Of a stretch of 64,000 bases of DNA, positions 21,623-33,173 are shown in pieces (the stretch's first letter is position 1; every line of letters starts with the position of its first letter). Source of the stretch: Daucus carota subsp. sativus (taxonomy: Eukaryota; Streptophyta; Magnoliopsida; Apiales; Apiaceae). The translations under genes and the position numbers were made by a program. Location of the stretch: NCBI RefSeq assembly GCF_001625215.2, contig NC_030385.2, positions 2,721,135 to 2,785,134 on the forward strand. Direction: 5' to 3'. Under the pieces are notes generated by a model. The model was not told where the DNA came from and did no database searches. It worked only from the letters and a program-made list of their open reading frames with translations.

Positions 21623-22605
21623 TGTTATTTTACACCAACTATGAGAAAGATTGTAGAAGGGGGGGGTTGAATACAATCTTTTACAAACTTAAAAGATTCA
21701 AGAATAATACACTAAGAACACAGTAAACAGAAAAACACCAAGTATTAAAAATACGGGTGGATTGAATGATCCACCCGTGAGATTTTATATAGAAGAATCT
21801 GTGGATTGTTTTACAATTCGCACAGCTGCTGGTTCATCACTCAAAACTAGTTCTAACTCTCAGATTTTTCTCAAGTAATTTGAACAAGTTCAACTGATGC
21901 CACTAACTTGGTTATATACTCCAAGTTTTACAAAGCTTCTAGCTAGATTACAAAATGCACTCTAATCTAAAAACAATGCTGCACAACTTTGTCTTATGCA
22001 TGCTTTCTGAGATGTCTTCATCTTTGACCATAATCTTGATTTGATCCAGATTGCACTGCATGAGATAAGTATGTTTCTGCTTCTTCTTTATTTTCCTAAT
22101 TAGGCTTCCATGTCTATTTTAGTGTAATTCGATCCATGTGATTTGTCAGACTTAAGCTCTAGTCACTTTCAACTGCTCTTTGCTTTATCAGTTGAAGGTA
22201 CTGGTTGCTTTCAACTGCTATTGACTTTATCAGTTGAATGCCTGGCTCATCAGTTGAATGAATTACAAACTCCATCAATTGAATGCTGTTCCAGTCTTAT
22301 CAGTTGAATTCCTCAGCATTATCCGTTGAACACTTTGTCTTCAGTTGAATGCTTGATTTTCATCAGTTGAAACATCATCCAGTCTTTATCAGTTGAACAG
22401 TTACATCTCATCAGTTGAATATCCTTCACTTAGATAAAATTACATGGCATTGGATATTTACAATTAGCCATCCTATTCTACCCATCCGTTGATAATTCCC
22501 AAAGACAAGAAATGTAACAATTACAACTGAAATTTGATAAGGATTCTAAGTAAGACATGTTACAAAAATGTTTATGTTATCATCAAAAATTATTGATTCC
22601 TAACA
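21623..22605 (-). repeat. 5' LTR of the Copia element (promoter LTR)
   Basis: 983 bp, offset exactly 11,850 from the other LTR and the same in every line compared. In the sense direction it opens with the CAGTTGAA motif cluster (22160-22425), then the TATA-like box at 21791-21783, then the perfect inverted repeat at 21753-21778, then R/U5. The motif cluster therefore sits upstream of the likely transcription start. Confidence 0.97.
21783..21791 (-). promoter_or_regulatory. Probable TATA box of the Copia LTR
   Basis: TATATAAAA in the element sense, about 160 bp before the LTR end and just upstream of the inverted repeat ACGGGTGGAT/ATCCACCCGT, which would lie at or just after the start of the RNA. 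Confidence 0.6.
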
Positions 22606-22982
22606 GTATTGAATTACAACTTTTAAAGAGTTATTAAAAGTCAGTTGTTATTCAATATATCAATGACTTTGGTGGAAATATATAACTGATAGACTTTTAA
22701 TGACTTTCTATGAAAAATTGCATATATTTTTTCAAAAAATTGTCAGGCCATTTTTGAAAAGATTTGACATGACTTTTATTTTCCCTCAATTAACCGGTCG
22801 CTCCAACCTAGGTTTCATCCTCTGCAAAAAGTCTCTCCAATTCATCCTCTGTGAAAAAGGTTCCTTTTTTTCTCTATTATGATTTTCTATTATCATTTTG
22901 TGTTTTTACATACATATAGATCTACTTGCTTCTACTCATGATTTTTAATTTATACAGATTGTCGAAAATCTCAATCTTGTTA

Positions 22983-23377
22983 GAGCATCTCCAACTATTG
23001 AAAACCCTTGGCTAAAAGGTGAGTTGGCATACTTAAAATAAAAAAATTTAGCCAACAACTCGAAAAACTCAACTCCAACCATGCTCAGCTGTTGTCTATA
23101 AATTTAGCCAACCTCCTATGGATGACTAAATTTGTCGAACCTCTACAGGCCTGTAAGGAAATCTGTAGGAAGATTGCACATAATTTATTAACATATTAAA
23201 CTGATATATTCTATTTTAACAATCTAAAATATTAATAACATACTATTTTTAAATTATAGCCAACTAATATAGTCAATACCATTGAAGCAAAATGTCTTAC
23301 AGGTTCAGCAAATTTTACATAATGTCTTACAGGTTCTATTTAACCAACGATTATAGCCAACGCCGTTGGAGATGCTC
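22983..23377. mobile_element. Tourist-like MITE (family GAGCATCTCCAAC), copy 1
   Basis: The ends GAGCATCTCCAAC and GTTGGAGATGCTC form a terminal inverted repeat flanked by TTA on both sides (22980-22982 and 23378-23380). It has no ORF. The internal phrase ATGTCTTACAGGTTC occurs twice. It shares its full length with the element at 59866-60253, which lies in the opposite orientation. Confidence 0.85.
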
Positions 23378-24090
23378 TTATAAGCATACAACGAAAATTC
23401 AGCTACATTCAGAGCCTACCAGGCATATATGCCATGCAAAGGCCATACCTACCAATTAAACATCCGTACACTTTCAAGCCTAACAATCCACATATAGTGA
23501 CTGAATCAAGTGAAGCAGAATTCTGTATCGACGAGAAGCACTACTTGGGTAGACCAAAAATGTTGCAGTATTAAAGGCAACATGATCAGTCTTCCAACAA
23601 CTCTACGTACTTGAGCTATATCAGTCCGTTTATGGTATCAAAACACATCATTATTAAATATGAAGAGTAAAAACATATAATTCTCGAACTCTAAAATCCG
23701 TAAATTTATAGTATCAAAAGTGAATACGAAAATCTGATACAAGGTCACAATTAATTAACATTATGTTTATAAATATGATTCAGTAAACAGTATTATAGTA
23801 TATACACCCAACTTGGGTATAGCAGAAGATCGAGAGGGTATAGCAAAATGTCTAGAGGGTTTCAGAGAGGCTATTTATGATTTTAATAAAAGTCTATTAA
23901 AGTATTTCAAAGTTATGAATTTGTAAAAAAAAAAGTCCGTTAAAGTTTTTAAATGTCATTGTCTCGGGAGTCATGAATTGTTTTTGAAATCTTAAGAAGT
24001 CAACGAGAGTCATTAAAAGTCTATAAAATCCATTAAAGTCGTCCTCCCAAAATTTGTCATTAAAAGTCACGATACAATAACAGCCCCTAA

Positions 24091-24195
24091 GGGTAGGGGC
24101 ATGGTCTGCGTACATCTTACCTTTCTCAGACCTACTCTAACCTTTCTCAGACCTACTCTAAGCGGGATATACTGAGTATGTTTGATTTGATTTGG
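24091..24195 (+). mobile_element. SINE 3' fragment
   Basis: GGGGCATGGTCTGCGTACATCTTACC, ending GGGATATACTGAGTATGTTTGATTTGATTTGG, resembles the 3' body of plant TS-type SINEs (GGTCTGCGTACA...GGGATTATACTGGGT plus a simple tail). It is truncated at the 5' end. The 21-bp phrase ACCTTTCTCAGACCTACTCTA is duplicated in tandem at 24119-24160. Confidence 0.5.
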
Positions 24196-25271
24196 TTTTT
24201 TAAATAGTATATCAATTTGGGATATTTTGATCAGATTATTTATTATATATTTCAATAACACATTATATATTATTTTAAATTTAAAATTTGATATTTGATT
24301 CGAGTTTTAAAATTATTTTAAATTTGATTTATATGAATATTATTTAATATAACACAGTATACATGAATCTCATCTTTATATATATTGCATAAACAAATTA
24401 AGAAATGGATTTTTGTTAAGAATGAAATTCTATTGAAACTGTCAATATCCGATTCATTCTTCGAAATCATATCACATCCTGGGATGAATTGAGACGGTGT
24501 TATGTAATTCATTCATTCAATTATGTAAAATTTAAGTCTTTATTGATTTTATAGATAATAATGCAGAACAAACTATTCATTCCATTATATCAAATTTGAA
24601 CCATTTGTCTCGTATCAAAGTAAATTGTTATTATTTTGAAAGGGAGAGTATTATTATTTTGTTTTTTTATTAAACCAAGCACAATCATGAAAAACAAAAA
24701 GTGAATTGCGGTTGAAAAATAAAAAATATAATTAATGTTTTGAAAATGTCATTCCAACCATCGCAATCCTTATGATTATATTTCTTCAGGCCGTAAAAAA
24801 TCAGGTAGAAGATTACGTATCACCTACTATCAGATTAAACTAATATATTTTATTATAACAATCTAAAATATTAATGATAATTTCACTTACTGTATACTTA
24901 TCGGAGATGCTCTTATCAAAAGTTTTTCTAAATTTTTAATTTTAGTTAATTGAAGAATAGTAACCATGGAGACAAGCAATATGGTCCCCTCCTTTTTAGC
25001 CTGACAAATCAAGAATACAATTCTATTTGCATGCTCCCTCCGATTTGTTCACCTGCCGCTCCGGCGTAATTCTTGCCGTTTAATTTCAGGGCCTATCAGG
25101 TCCACCACCTTTACTAATCTGCCTATTCACTTGATGTGTAATGCATGATAAATAGTGATTTGATCTAATGATACATAAACTTCTATATGCTAATTATATG
25201 ATGAAATGTCGATTTGATCATTGCATTTATTAATTTGTGAAATGTCATATATAGGGAGAGATTGAAGAGAT
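24196..25271. other. AT-rich stretch upstream of the CBS gene, with a truncated Tourist MITE
   Basis: About 24786-24912 matches the right half of the MITE at 22983-23377 (AATATATT..ATT.TAACAATCTAAAATATTAAT, then GGAGATGCTCTTA). The rest shows no coding or structural signal. The promoter and any 5' UTR of the downstream CBS gene should lie in the last few hundred bases. Confidence 0.5.
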
Positions 25272-28200
25272 ATGGCGGGGAGCAGAAGTTTGTCGATGAA
25301 GCATGTGAAGCGGAGATCTTCTGAACATGGAGGAGGACATGAATCTAGTAGAAGGGGTCTCTCTTCTTCCCGTTCCCTGTACGTACTCCAAGCATGCATA
25401 ATTTTCTATGTTGCATTACCAAAAATAAACAAAAATTTCCATCGACAACATTTTGTGTCTTGCAAGTAGGGGCGGATCTAGAACTGTTTTCTTATGGGGC
25501 ACCAAGCAAATATTCGAAAAACACATATATATTTTCAAATTTTCTGGCAGTGCCTCAAAAAAAATTTAGGATCAGGCCTCTTACTAGATTCGCTCATGCT
25601 TGCAAGCATGACTTCACAAAGGTCTGAAATCTCGACTTCCTGTAGAGGTTTTAGAAAGACTAATTCGTCATCCGTTTTCAAATTATAATTGTTTGGAATC
25701 ATAACTATTTATATGATATTTAAACAACTAGGAGGAGCAAGAATACCAAACATCTTGTCAGTGATAATAATTTAAATTCTGTAAATATTAAGTGTTATTT
25801 GATCAGAGGCCGTGAGGTAGGTGGAGAGCGCACAGTTAAGAGATTGCGGCTTTCAAAGGCCCTGACAGTACCTGACACGACAACCATTCGTGAAGCATGT
25901 TGTCGGATGGCAGCTCGTAGAGTTGATGCCCTGCTACTCACTGATTCAAATGCACTACTGTGTGGAATCCTTACAGACAAGGTTTTAGTTCATTTACTTC
26001 TGTGTTATAGCATCATACAATGGACCTATTATAGGTTCTGATCTCACCTATTAGTCATCTGGTGATTGAAGGATGTGACAACAAAAGTTATTGCACATGG
26101 GATCAGTCTTGAAGATCCAGTTGCGACGGTTATGACAAGGAAACCGGTTTTTGTGCTTTCGGATACCCTTGCTGTTGATGCCTTGCAGAAGATGGTGAAT
26201 GGTCAGTACTCAGTATTGAATATTGATCCGAAAGCCACATTGCCTGTAAACAAGTACTCATAAAAAATATTCTGTTCCTTGATATGTACTGCAGGGAAAT
26301 TCAGACATCTGCCTGTAGTGGAGAAAGGAGAAGTAATTGCTTTACTTGATATAGCAAAATGTCTGCATGATGCTATTATTCGTATGGAACGAGTTGCTGA
26401 AAGGGGAAAGTTAATGGCGGCTGCTGTTGAAGGTGCTGAGAAACACTTGGGGACACAAATATGTGGTTAGTGTCTATGGTTGGTGATGAAGATTTGGAGA
26501 TGGTTTTCCCCCAAGCACTTAAGATTTTTCATGCTTGAAGAATTAATATTAAATAATTTTCGAGTCAGTACTTTCTGGTGAATCTGTCAGTCAAGTAATT
26601 GTGCGCTTTGTAGGTCAAAATGCATTCATCGAGACACTCCGGGAGAGAATGTTAAGGCCATCCCTGTCTACAACCATTTCTTCCAATACAAAGTAGGTAA
26701 TATCTTTACTTTTATTTCCCCATTCCTGATTAGCACTTATATCATTGCTTGGGGATACATATTGCAAACTGATTGTGGCAATTCCAGGATCGTAGCTCTC
26801 TTACCAACAGATACAGTAGTAGTGGCAGCAAAGAAGATGCTTGAAAGCCAAGCAGCCTCTGCAGTTGTAACACTTGATGGAAAACTACAGGGGATTCTGA
26901 CGTAAAAAATTTCTTCATTGCATCTTCGTATCTTTCTTCCATTGCTTTGTGCTTTCGAAACAGAATGAAGTACTTTCACATTCTGTTTTTGTCAGGTCAA
27001 AGGATATTCTAATGCGCGTTATTGCACAAGACCTTCAGCCTGAGGCTACTTTCGTGGACATGGTAAATATCCAGTTAGTTAAGTGAACACGTGTGTGGGA
27101 TAAGTTCTTTAATGGTGTGACCACTTATGTTTTTCCTGTCATGGAAGTAATTGATTCGACTTCTAAAATAAATGTAGGTTATGACCCCGAACCCAGAATG
27201 TGCAACAGTTGATACACCAATTGTCGACGCACTGCATACCATGCATGATGGAAAATTTTTACACCTTCCAGTTGTTGACAGAGGTCTGTATATATCTAAT
27301 GCAGGCTTAAACATTGAATAGGAACTTCAAGAAATTATTGACACAATTCTTATGTTCCCGGGTAATTTGTAATTTAATGTAGATGGAGTTGTTGTTGCTG
27401 TCGTTGATGTACTTAATATCACTCATGCTGCTATTGCCACTGTAAGTTGAATTCTCTCCATCTATGGCACCAGTAGAAGGTTAATAATTTCCTTTATGTG
27501 GGTGATGTCTCATGCGTGTGCTAGATAAAAAGTCTTCAGTAAAGCTACTCTGCATGATTCTATATTCAGCTTTCGGATATTACAGTTACTTGCTAATAGT
27601 TCCAAAAAGTTAAAAATAAAAAACTTGATATCTTATTTCTGATATCTGGAGTATACATGGTGTCATTATTTTAATGAATTGATTAGGTGGGAAATTCCGG
27701 GGTTAATAGTGAGTCTGCGAGCAGCATGATGCAAAAATTTTGGGACCATGTAATGTCTTTAAGCCCCCTCACTGATGATGATGAAGATACGCGGAGGTTA
27801 TAACTATATAATATATTCTGAGGATATATTAACATGCTGCTGATTTCTTTACATTTATCTTACAATGTACTGGTGTCGCTGCAGTGAGACTTCGACGAAA
27901 CTGATGAATGAAGGAACAGAGATAGGGAAAAATCCTTCACAGATGAATACAACTTTTAATTTCAAGATTCAAGATAGAAAGGGGCATATGCATAGGTTCA
28001 GTTGTGGTATGTGGACTTGTACTGTTTTTTACACTGGGAATTACTTGTTGCTACTTGTAAAATTGAGGTATTCGACATGTGATTTGAATATAAGATCCGG
28101 GTAAACTTTACAGTTGAGGTGTATCATTAAAGCATATTCAATTTTAGGCATAAACTACTGAACTGAAGAAAATCAGGCGAACAGGAATTCTTTTCTAGAA

Positions 28201-28926
28201 CATTTTCAGGGGAGTCTCCTCTGACATAGAGAAAATTTGATTAAGCATCTGGGTGATAATTGTTCAGAAATCAATTCCAATTGTTTTGTCTATATTTTCT
28301 TTTCTTTATCTTTTCCATCAGTCTAAGAAATATATATGGACAGCTCTCGTGAAGTGAATTATGGATGTTATTTTCATGTGGTAGAAACCCGAAGAATGTC
28401 AGAACTGGTAAATGCCTTGATACACAGAGTCGGAGATGACATTGACCGCGCCAACATGCCTAATATTTTGGTATATACTGGAGCACAAATTTACAGTGGA
28501 TTGGTAATATATTCTTCAAAAATGGTTTCTTCTGACCAATTTTCTTTTTTGCAGTATGAGGATGAAGACCGTGACAGAGTCATACTTGCATCAGATAGTG
28601 ATCTGGTGGATGCTTTGGAGTATGCAAGATCAACAGGTTTAAAGGTATGTTTTCTTGATTTAGTATGCAGCAGATCCTTTCCCCGCACTGTGAATAGCAG
28701 AACCTGACTCGTTAGTAACTAATCACGACAGGAACTGAGGCTGCATCTAGAGTATTCAGTGACAACACCTCGTCCCAAGAGGGCTGCTAGAAACATGAGC
28801 TATGGAAAAGCAAATGCATCGCGGGCCTCTACATCACAGGCTCCTATATACTACATTGTTGCAGCAGGGACTGTATTGGTTGTCGGATTTGGGGTTCTTG
28901 CATACTTACGAAGAGCTAGAAACTGA
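25272..28926 (+). CDS. CBSCBSPB-type protein: four CBS motifs, PB1 domain, C-terminal membrane anchor
   Basis: Fourteen coding exons keep frame: 25272-25378, 25807-25981, 26072-26201, 26295-26465, 26614-26692, 26788-26901, 26996-27062, 27178-27283, 27383-27441, 27687-27796, 27885-28006, 28385-28470, 28555-28644, 28732-28926; 536 aa. A Ser/Arg-rich N-terminus precedes two CBS pairs. The first pair includes CRMAARRVDALLLTD, GILTDK and KFRHLPVVEKGEVIALLDI; the second GILTSKDILMRVIAQ, VMTPNPECATVDTPIVDAL and KFLHLPVVD. The PB1 domain runs from NFKIQDRKGHMHRF to YEDEDRDRVILASDSDL, with the acidic OPCA motif. The tail ends in one hydrophobic helix and a basic end (YLRRARN). CBS pairs typically bind adenosine ligands; the role of this family is poorly known. 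The start is the first ATG of the MAGSRSLS frame. Intron 1 holds a small hAT-like element. Confidence 0.93.
25467..25598. mobile_element. Small hAT-like MITE in CBS intron 1
   Basis: An 8-bp direct repeat CTTGCAAG (itself a palindrome) flanks it at 25459-25466 and 25599-25606. The ends TAGGGGCGGATCTAG and CTAGATTCGCTCATG form an imperfect inverted repeat. 132 bp, no ORF. Confidence 0.6.
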
Positions 28927-29291
28927 TTTATTGTAGAATGTTTTTATTTATCAATGACTTTATAGGAGCTGAGGAGCTGAGTTCCTCACAAACTAGTTAT
29001 TCAAGTGATGTATAGAAAGCTGTATAGTTGCCTTGATTCTTAGTCTATGTATTGATCATATTCTTTTAATATCTTTGCTTTGGAAAATTTTCCCACTGCA
29101 TTATTGCTTGCTAAGTGGAAATATTAGATGAGTGGAGAGTTGCAGCTTGCTTCTATTTTTTTTTTTAAGATTGTCGTTACTTTTTAGCATATCTAATTCA
29201 AATATTTTCCCCAGCACTATAGTCTAAGAGTTTTTGAAACCAAATTTACTGAATTTTAACTTCAAAGTTTGCATCTTTACATATTCAATTA

Positions 29292-30125
29292 ATGGGAACA
29301 TCAAGAACTAAAGCATTGTCTACATACTGCACAGTTTTCTTTATGATTCTCATTATTTCAAATGTTTTTGGGCCTACCATTGTTGTGAGTGCTGCTGCTA
29401 GCCTGCTACACAACCTATCAAAACTATTGTTGTGTTAGTATATGAGAACAGATCCTTTGATCATATGCTTGGTTGGATGAAAACCTCAATAAATCCCAGG
29501 ATCGGTGGTGTTACTGGAAAAGAATGCAACTCCATCTCAACAAAGCCGAAGAGCAAACAAACAGGAACAATCTGCTATACTAATGATGCTGAATATGTGA
29601 ATCCAGATCCTGGTCACACATTTGAAGCTGTTGAACAACAGGTATTTGGTTCTGGCTCTATTCCTTCGATGTCTGGTTTTGTTGAACAAGCATTGTCAGT
29701 GTCACAGAATTTGTCAGACACACTTATGAAAGGTTTTAAGCCTCAGAATTTGCCTGTACTGAGGAAATAGAAGTATATATCTAAGTTCCACATGACTATG
29801 ACTCGGATTTGAAGAAAAAGCCTAAAGATGGAAAATTGCCTAGCTTGACTGTGATTGAGCCAAGGTACTTTGATTTGGAGGGGAATTCGGCTAATGATGA
29901 TCATCCCTCGCAGGATGTAGCTAATTGACAGAAACTGGCGAAGGAGGTCTATGAAGCATTAAGGCCAAGTCCTCAGTGGAACGACAAGACACTCTTAGTC
30001 ATTACTTACGACAAGCATGGCGGATTCTATGATCATGTCAAAACTCCTTATGTTAATATTTCTAGCCCTGATGGCAACACAGGCCCTGCGCCTTCTTTCT
30101 TTAAGTTTGATCGGCTTAAAGTCAC
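29292..30125 (+). pseudogene. Broken non-specific phospholipase C copy
   Basis: The sequence is close to exon 1 of the intact NPC gene 1.86 kb downstream, and the similarity extends about 80 bp upstream of the ATG. Three kinds of damage are visible. An indel after the signal peptide region (about 29395-29420) shifts the frame before [12 protein letters not shown] deletion near 29760 removes roughly 80 codons, joining the QNLPV segment to the KFHDYD-equivalent region and ending the frame in a stop. A Gly codon has become TGA at about 29926. The motif DEHGG reads DKHGG here. Exons 2 and 3 are absent; similarity fades near 30125. It is a truncated tandem duplicate, not expected to give an enzyme. 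Confidence 0.88.
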
Positions 30126-30139
30126 AATTAGACTTGAGT

Positions 30140-30890
30140 TATTAAATTGAAAAAACAAGACAGTTCTGATTTCTGATGTTAAGGAAAGATCAAATTCATC
30201 TTTACCTTCCACAAAGAATAGTTTAACTCAGTGTTTTTAAATTTAAGTATGCATACTGCTTATGAATACCTGGCCTGCATGGTGTTGCATCTTCTTGATG
30301 AGAAGCTTGGGTATCAAGCCTTCTTAGTTCTTGCATTATATGCACCCATATAAAAGCAACAGAGAGGAAGAGATACCAGACATTAGATACAAATAACTTT
30401 GTAATAAAACCTAGCTCTATAGGATGTTTATTAAAAATTAAATTCCATCCCGTGACAGGATTAGACAAATGTTAGGTAAATGACGACATGCAACTTGCTT
30501 CTAATTTGGAGGTTACAGTATTTTAGAATTATAGTGGTAATTTTTACCAATTTTTTCTGTTTTGCACTCCAACTACCACTTATTTCCATTGTCATAAAAA
30601 ACGTGAATCGGACTTGATCAATGAAAATACGGAATAATTATGAGTCAGAAATTAATCAGATTAATAAGATTCGATCAGGCCAGTTATAAAACATGGATTA
30701 CCATTACTTACGATTAGGATGATTATTTTGGGAAAATATTTATATTTATATAATTTTTTTTAGTATTAAATAAATAATATACAATATTTACAGAAATATT
30801 TATATGTTTATTTATTAACATAGGTACAAAGAACTTAAGTAACATAAAGCTTAAAGTTCTGAGCCCCTCATAACAGAACCTGCTTTACTT
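30140..30890. other. Gene-free stretch between NPC pseudogene and NPC gene
   Basis: No coding signal. About 30590-30715 (CATAAAAAACGTGAATCGG and following TTAATCAGATTAAT) weakly resembles the repeat element at 50831-51452. Confidence 0.4.
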
Positions 30891-31151
30891 TCTTTGTCTT
30901 CTTGTTCCCCACCGCCATTCTCAAAGTCATCAAAACCACTAGTTTACTTCCATCTCTCCCCTTCTTCATCAATCAATCTCTCTCTCTCTCTCCCACTCTC
31001 ACACATTCATCTACAGAGAGATGGAGATGGTCTGCATGACATATGACATGTTCTAATCCAACATCTCCTCCAGCACTATTCTGTAGGAGTTTTTGATACT
31101 AAACCCACTTAACTTGGACCTTAAAGTTTGCATCTTTACAAAAATCAAGAA

Positions 31152-33173
31152 ATGGGAACATCAAGAACTAAAGAAAAATCTACATTATCCACAGTTTGTT
31201 TCATTATTCTCACTCTTTCAAATGTTTTTCAGCCTACCATTTATGTTAGTGATGCTGCTGCAACACAACCAATTAAAACAATTGTTGTGTTAGTACTGGA
31301 GAACAGATCTTTTGATCATATGCTTGGTTGGATGAAAACCTCAGTAAATCCCAGGATCAATGGTGTCACAGGGAAAGAATGCAACTCCATTTCGACAAAG
31401 CAGAAAGGCGAAAAAGCAGGAACAATCTGCTATACTAATGATGCTGAGTATGTGGATCCAGATCCTGGTCACACATTTGAAGCTGTTGAGCAACAGGTAT
31501 TTGGTTCTGGCTCCATTCCTTCAATGTCTGGTTTTGTTGAACAAGCCTTGTCAGTGTCACAGAATTTGTCACAGACAGTTATGAAAGGTTTTAAGCCTCA
31601 GAGTTTGCCTGTTTTTGCATCATTAGTACGCGAATTCGCGGTTTTTGATAGATGGTTTTCTTCGATTCCTGGTCCAACTCAGCCTAATAGGTTGTTTGTG
31701 TACTCTGCTACTTCTCATGGATCAACAAGCCATGTGAAGAAGCAATTAGCTTCAGGGTACCCTCAGCATACAATTTTTGATTCCCTGTTTGCTGACAATA
31801 AGGAGTTTGGGATTTACTATCAAAATATACCTACCACTCTTTTCTATAGAAATTTGAGGAAATTGAAGTACATATTTAAGTTCCATGATTACGATTTGAA
31901 GTTCAAGAAAGATGCTAAAAGTGGGAACTTGCCTAGCTTGACAGTGATAGAGCCGAGGTACTTTGATTTAAAGGGTAATTCAGCTAATGATGATCATCCC
32001 TCGCATGATGTGGCTAATGGACAGAAACTGGTGAAGGAAGTTTATGAAGCATTAAGGTCGAGTCCTCAGTGGAATGAGACACTTTTGGTCATTACTTACG
32101 ATGAGCATGGTGGATTTTATGATCATGTCCAAACTCCATATGTTAATGTTCCTAGTCCTGATGGCAATACAGGTCCTGCACCTTCTTTCTTTAAGTTTGA
32201 TCGGCTTGGTGTTCGTGTTCCAACAATCATGGTGTCTCCTTGGATCAAGAAAGGAACCGGTAAGCTCAAGTCAATTAGGAGTATAGTCTTGGGCACTTAT
32301 TATTTTCATTTTCCCTTGTATATAGAATGCTGCTACTTCTATCATAGATTGTCATTTGGCTGGTTTAATATGTAGACGAATGGAAGGTCTAGTCTTGAAA
32401 TATCAATTTCTTGATTCCGTGTTTGGTGTCATTTCTGCTGCTTATGCAGTGATAAGCAGGCCAAAAGGACCAACTCCGAACTCTGAGTTTGAGCACTCTT
32501 CAATCCCAGCTACCATAAAGAAAATGTTCAGCCTCTCTTCCAACTTTTTGACACACAGAGATGCTTGGGCTGGCACATTTGAAGCGGTTGTTGGCGAATT
32601 AACCTCTCCTAGAACTGATTGCCCCGGTAAGTATCCTATCATTAAGCACTCTATAGTACTTGGCTCTTCACGTTTAAGCTCTACAATTAATGTTCACGTC
32701 CCAGTCTCCCACGGATCCCGTGAAGCATAATTTTAACAGAGCAAATGACTATCACCATAGTCTATATACTCTATCTAGAAAATGTTATTAAGAAGCTTAT
32801 ATTATGCCAAAATGTAGCTGTTTAACATTAGGACATTCAAACTTAGTGCTTCTACGTATGTCATTTGGCTGCAGTGATCTTGCCAGACGTGACACCTTTA
32901 AGAACCACAGAGGCAGATGAAGATAGGCATTTATCAGAGTTTCAAAGTGAAATAGTCCAACTGGCTGGTGTTCTTAATGGTGACCACTTCTTAAGCAGCT
33001 TCCCTAATGAAATGAGCAGCAAGATGACTGTGAGAGAAGCTCACTACTATGTAAAAGGTGCCATATCAAGGTTCTTAGCAGCAAGTAAGGATGCCATCAA
33101 CTTGGGTGCTGATGAATCTGCCATTGTAGATATGAGGTCTTCCCTCACTACCAGATCCTCGGTTCATCATTGA
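31152..33173 (+). CDS. NPC6: Non-specific phospholipase C (NPC2/NPC6 type)
   Basis: Three exons: 31152-32259, 32450-32626 and 32875-33173; 527 aa. Both introns split a Val codon. NPC enzymes hydrolyse membrane phospholipids to diacylglycerol and a phospho-headgroup. Family motifs are all present: [11 protein letters not shown] near residue 50, [20 protein letters not shown] and [13 protein letters not shown] hydrophobic segment at about 12-35 ([13 protein letters not shown]) looks like a signal peptide or anchor. I start at MGTSRTK rather than the in-frame ATG 8 codons upstream, because the neighbouring pseudogene shares MGTSRTK but not the upstream codons. The paralogue number is inferred from remembered synteny with Arabidopsis NPC6, so NPC2 is possible. 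The gene lies tail to tail with MED30. Confidence 0.93.

Larger units (their letters stand above)
9773..22605 (-). mobile_element. Complete Copia (Sirevirus-like) LTR retrotransposon, 12,833 bp
   Basis: The element reads on the minus strand. Two 983-bp LTRs (21623-22605 is the 5' LTR, 9773-10755 the 3' LTR) start TG and end CA and show no difference in the lines I compared. The 5-bp target duplication GTATT lies at 9768-9772 and 22606-22610. Order in the sense direction is LTR, PBS, gag, pol (protease, integrase, RT, RNase H: Copia order), a 484-bp spacer, a 1480-aa third ORF, polypurine tract, LTR. All three ORFs are open. Apparently identical LTRs and intact ORFs point to a recent insertion. 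A long gag and an extra ORF after pol are features of the Sirevirus lineage. The lineage call is from organisation and PBS type, not from a tree. Confidence 0.95.
9628..24087. mobile_element. Tourist-like (PIF/Harbinger) element interrupted by the Copia insertion
   Basis: The left end GGGGCTGGTATTGTATC and the right end GATACAATAACAGCCCC form a terminal inverted repeat. Similarity continues inward (TGACTTTTAATGAC motifs). TAA flanks both sides (9625-9627 and 24088-24090), the 3-bp target duplication of PIF/Harbinger elements. Removing the Copia element with one TSD copy leaves about 1.6 kb, which itself contains another MITE (22983-23377). No transposase reading frame is visible, so it is non-autonomous. 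Confidence 0.65.

Noticed and set aside
28336..28707. A separate 123-aa gene at the end of the CBS gene
   Set aside because: It is two PB1-coding exons read through their introns.
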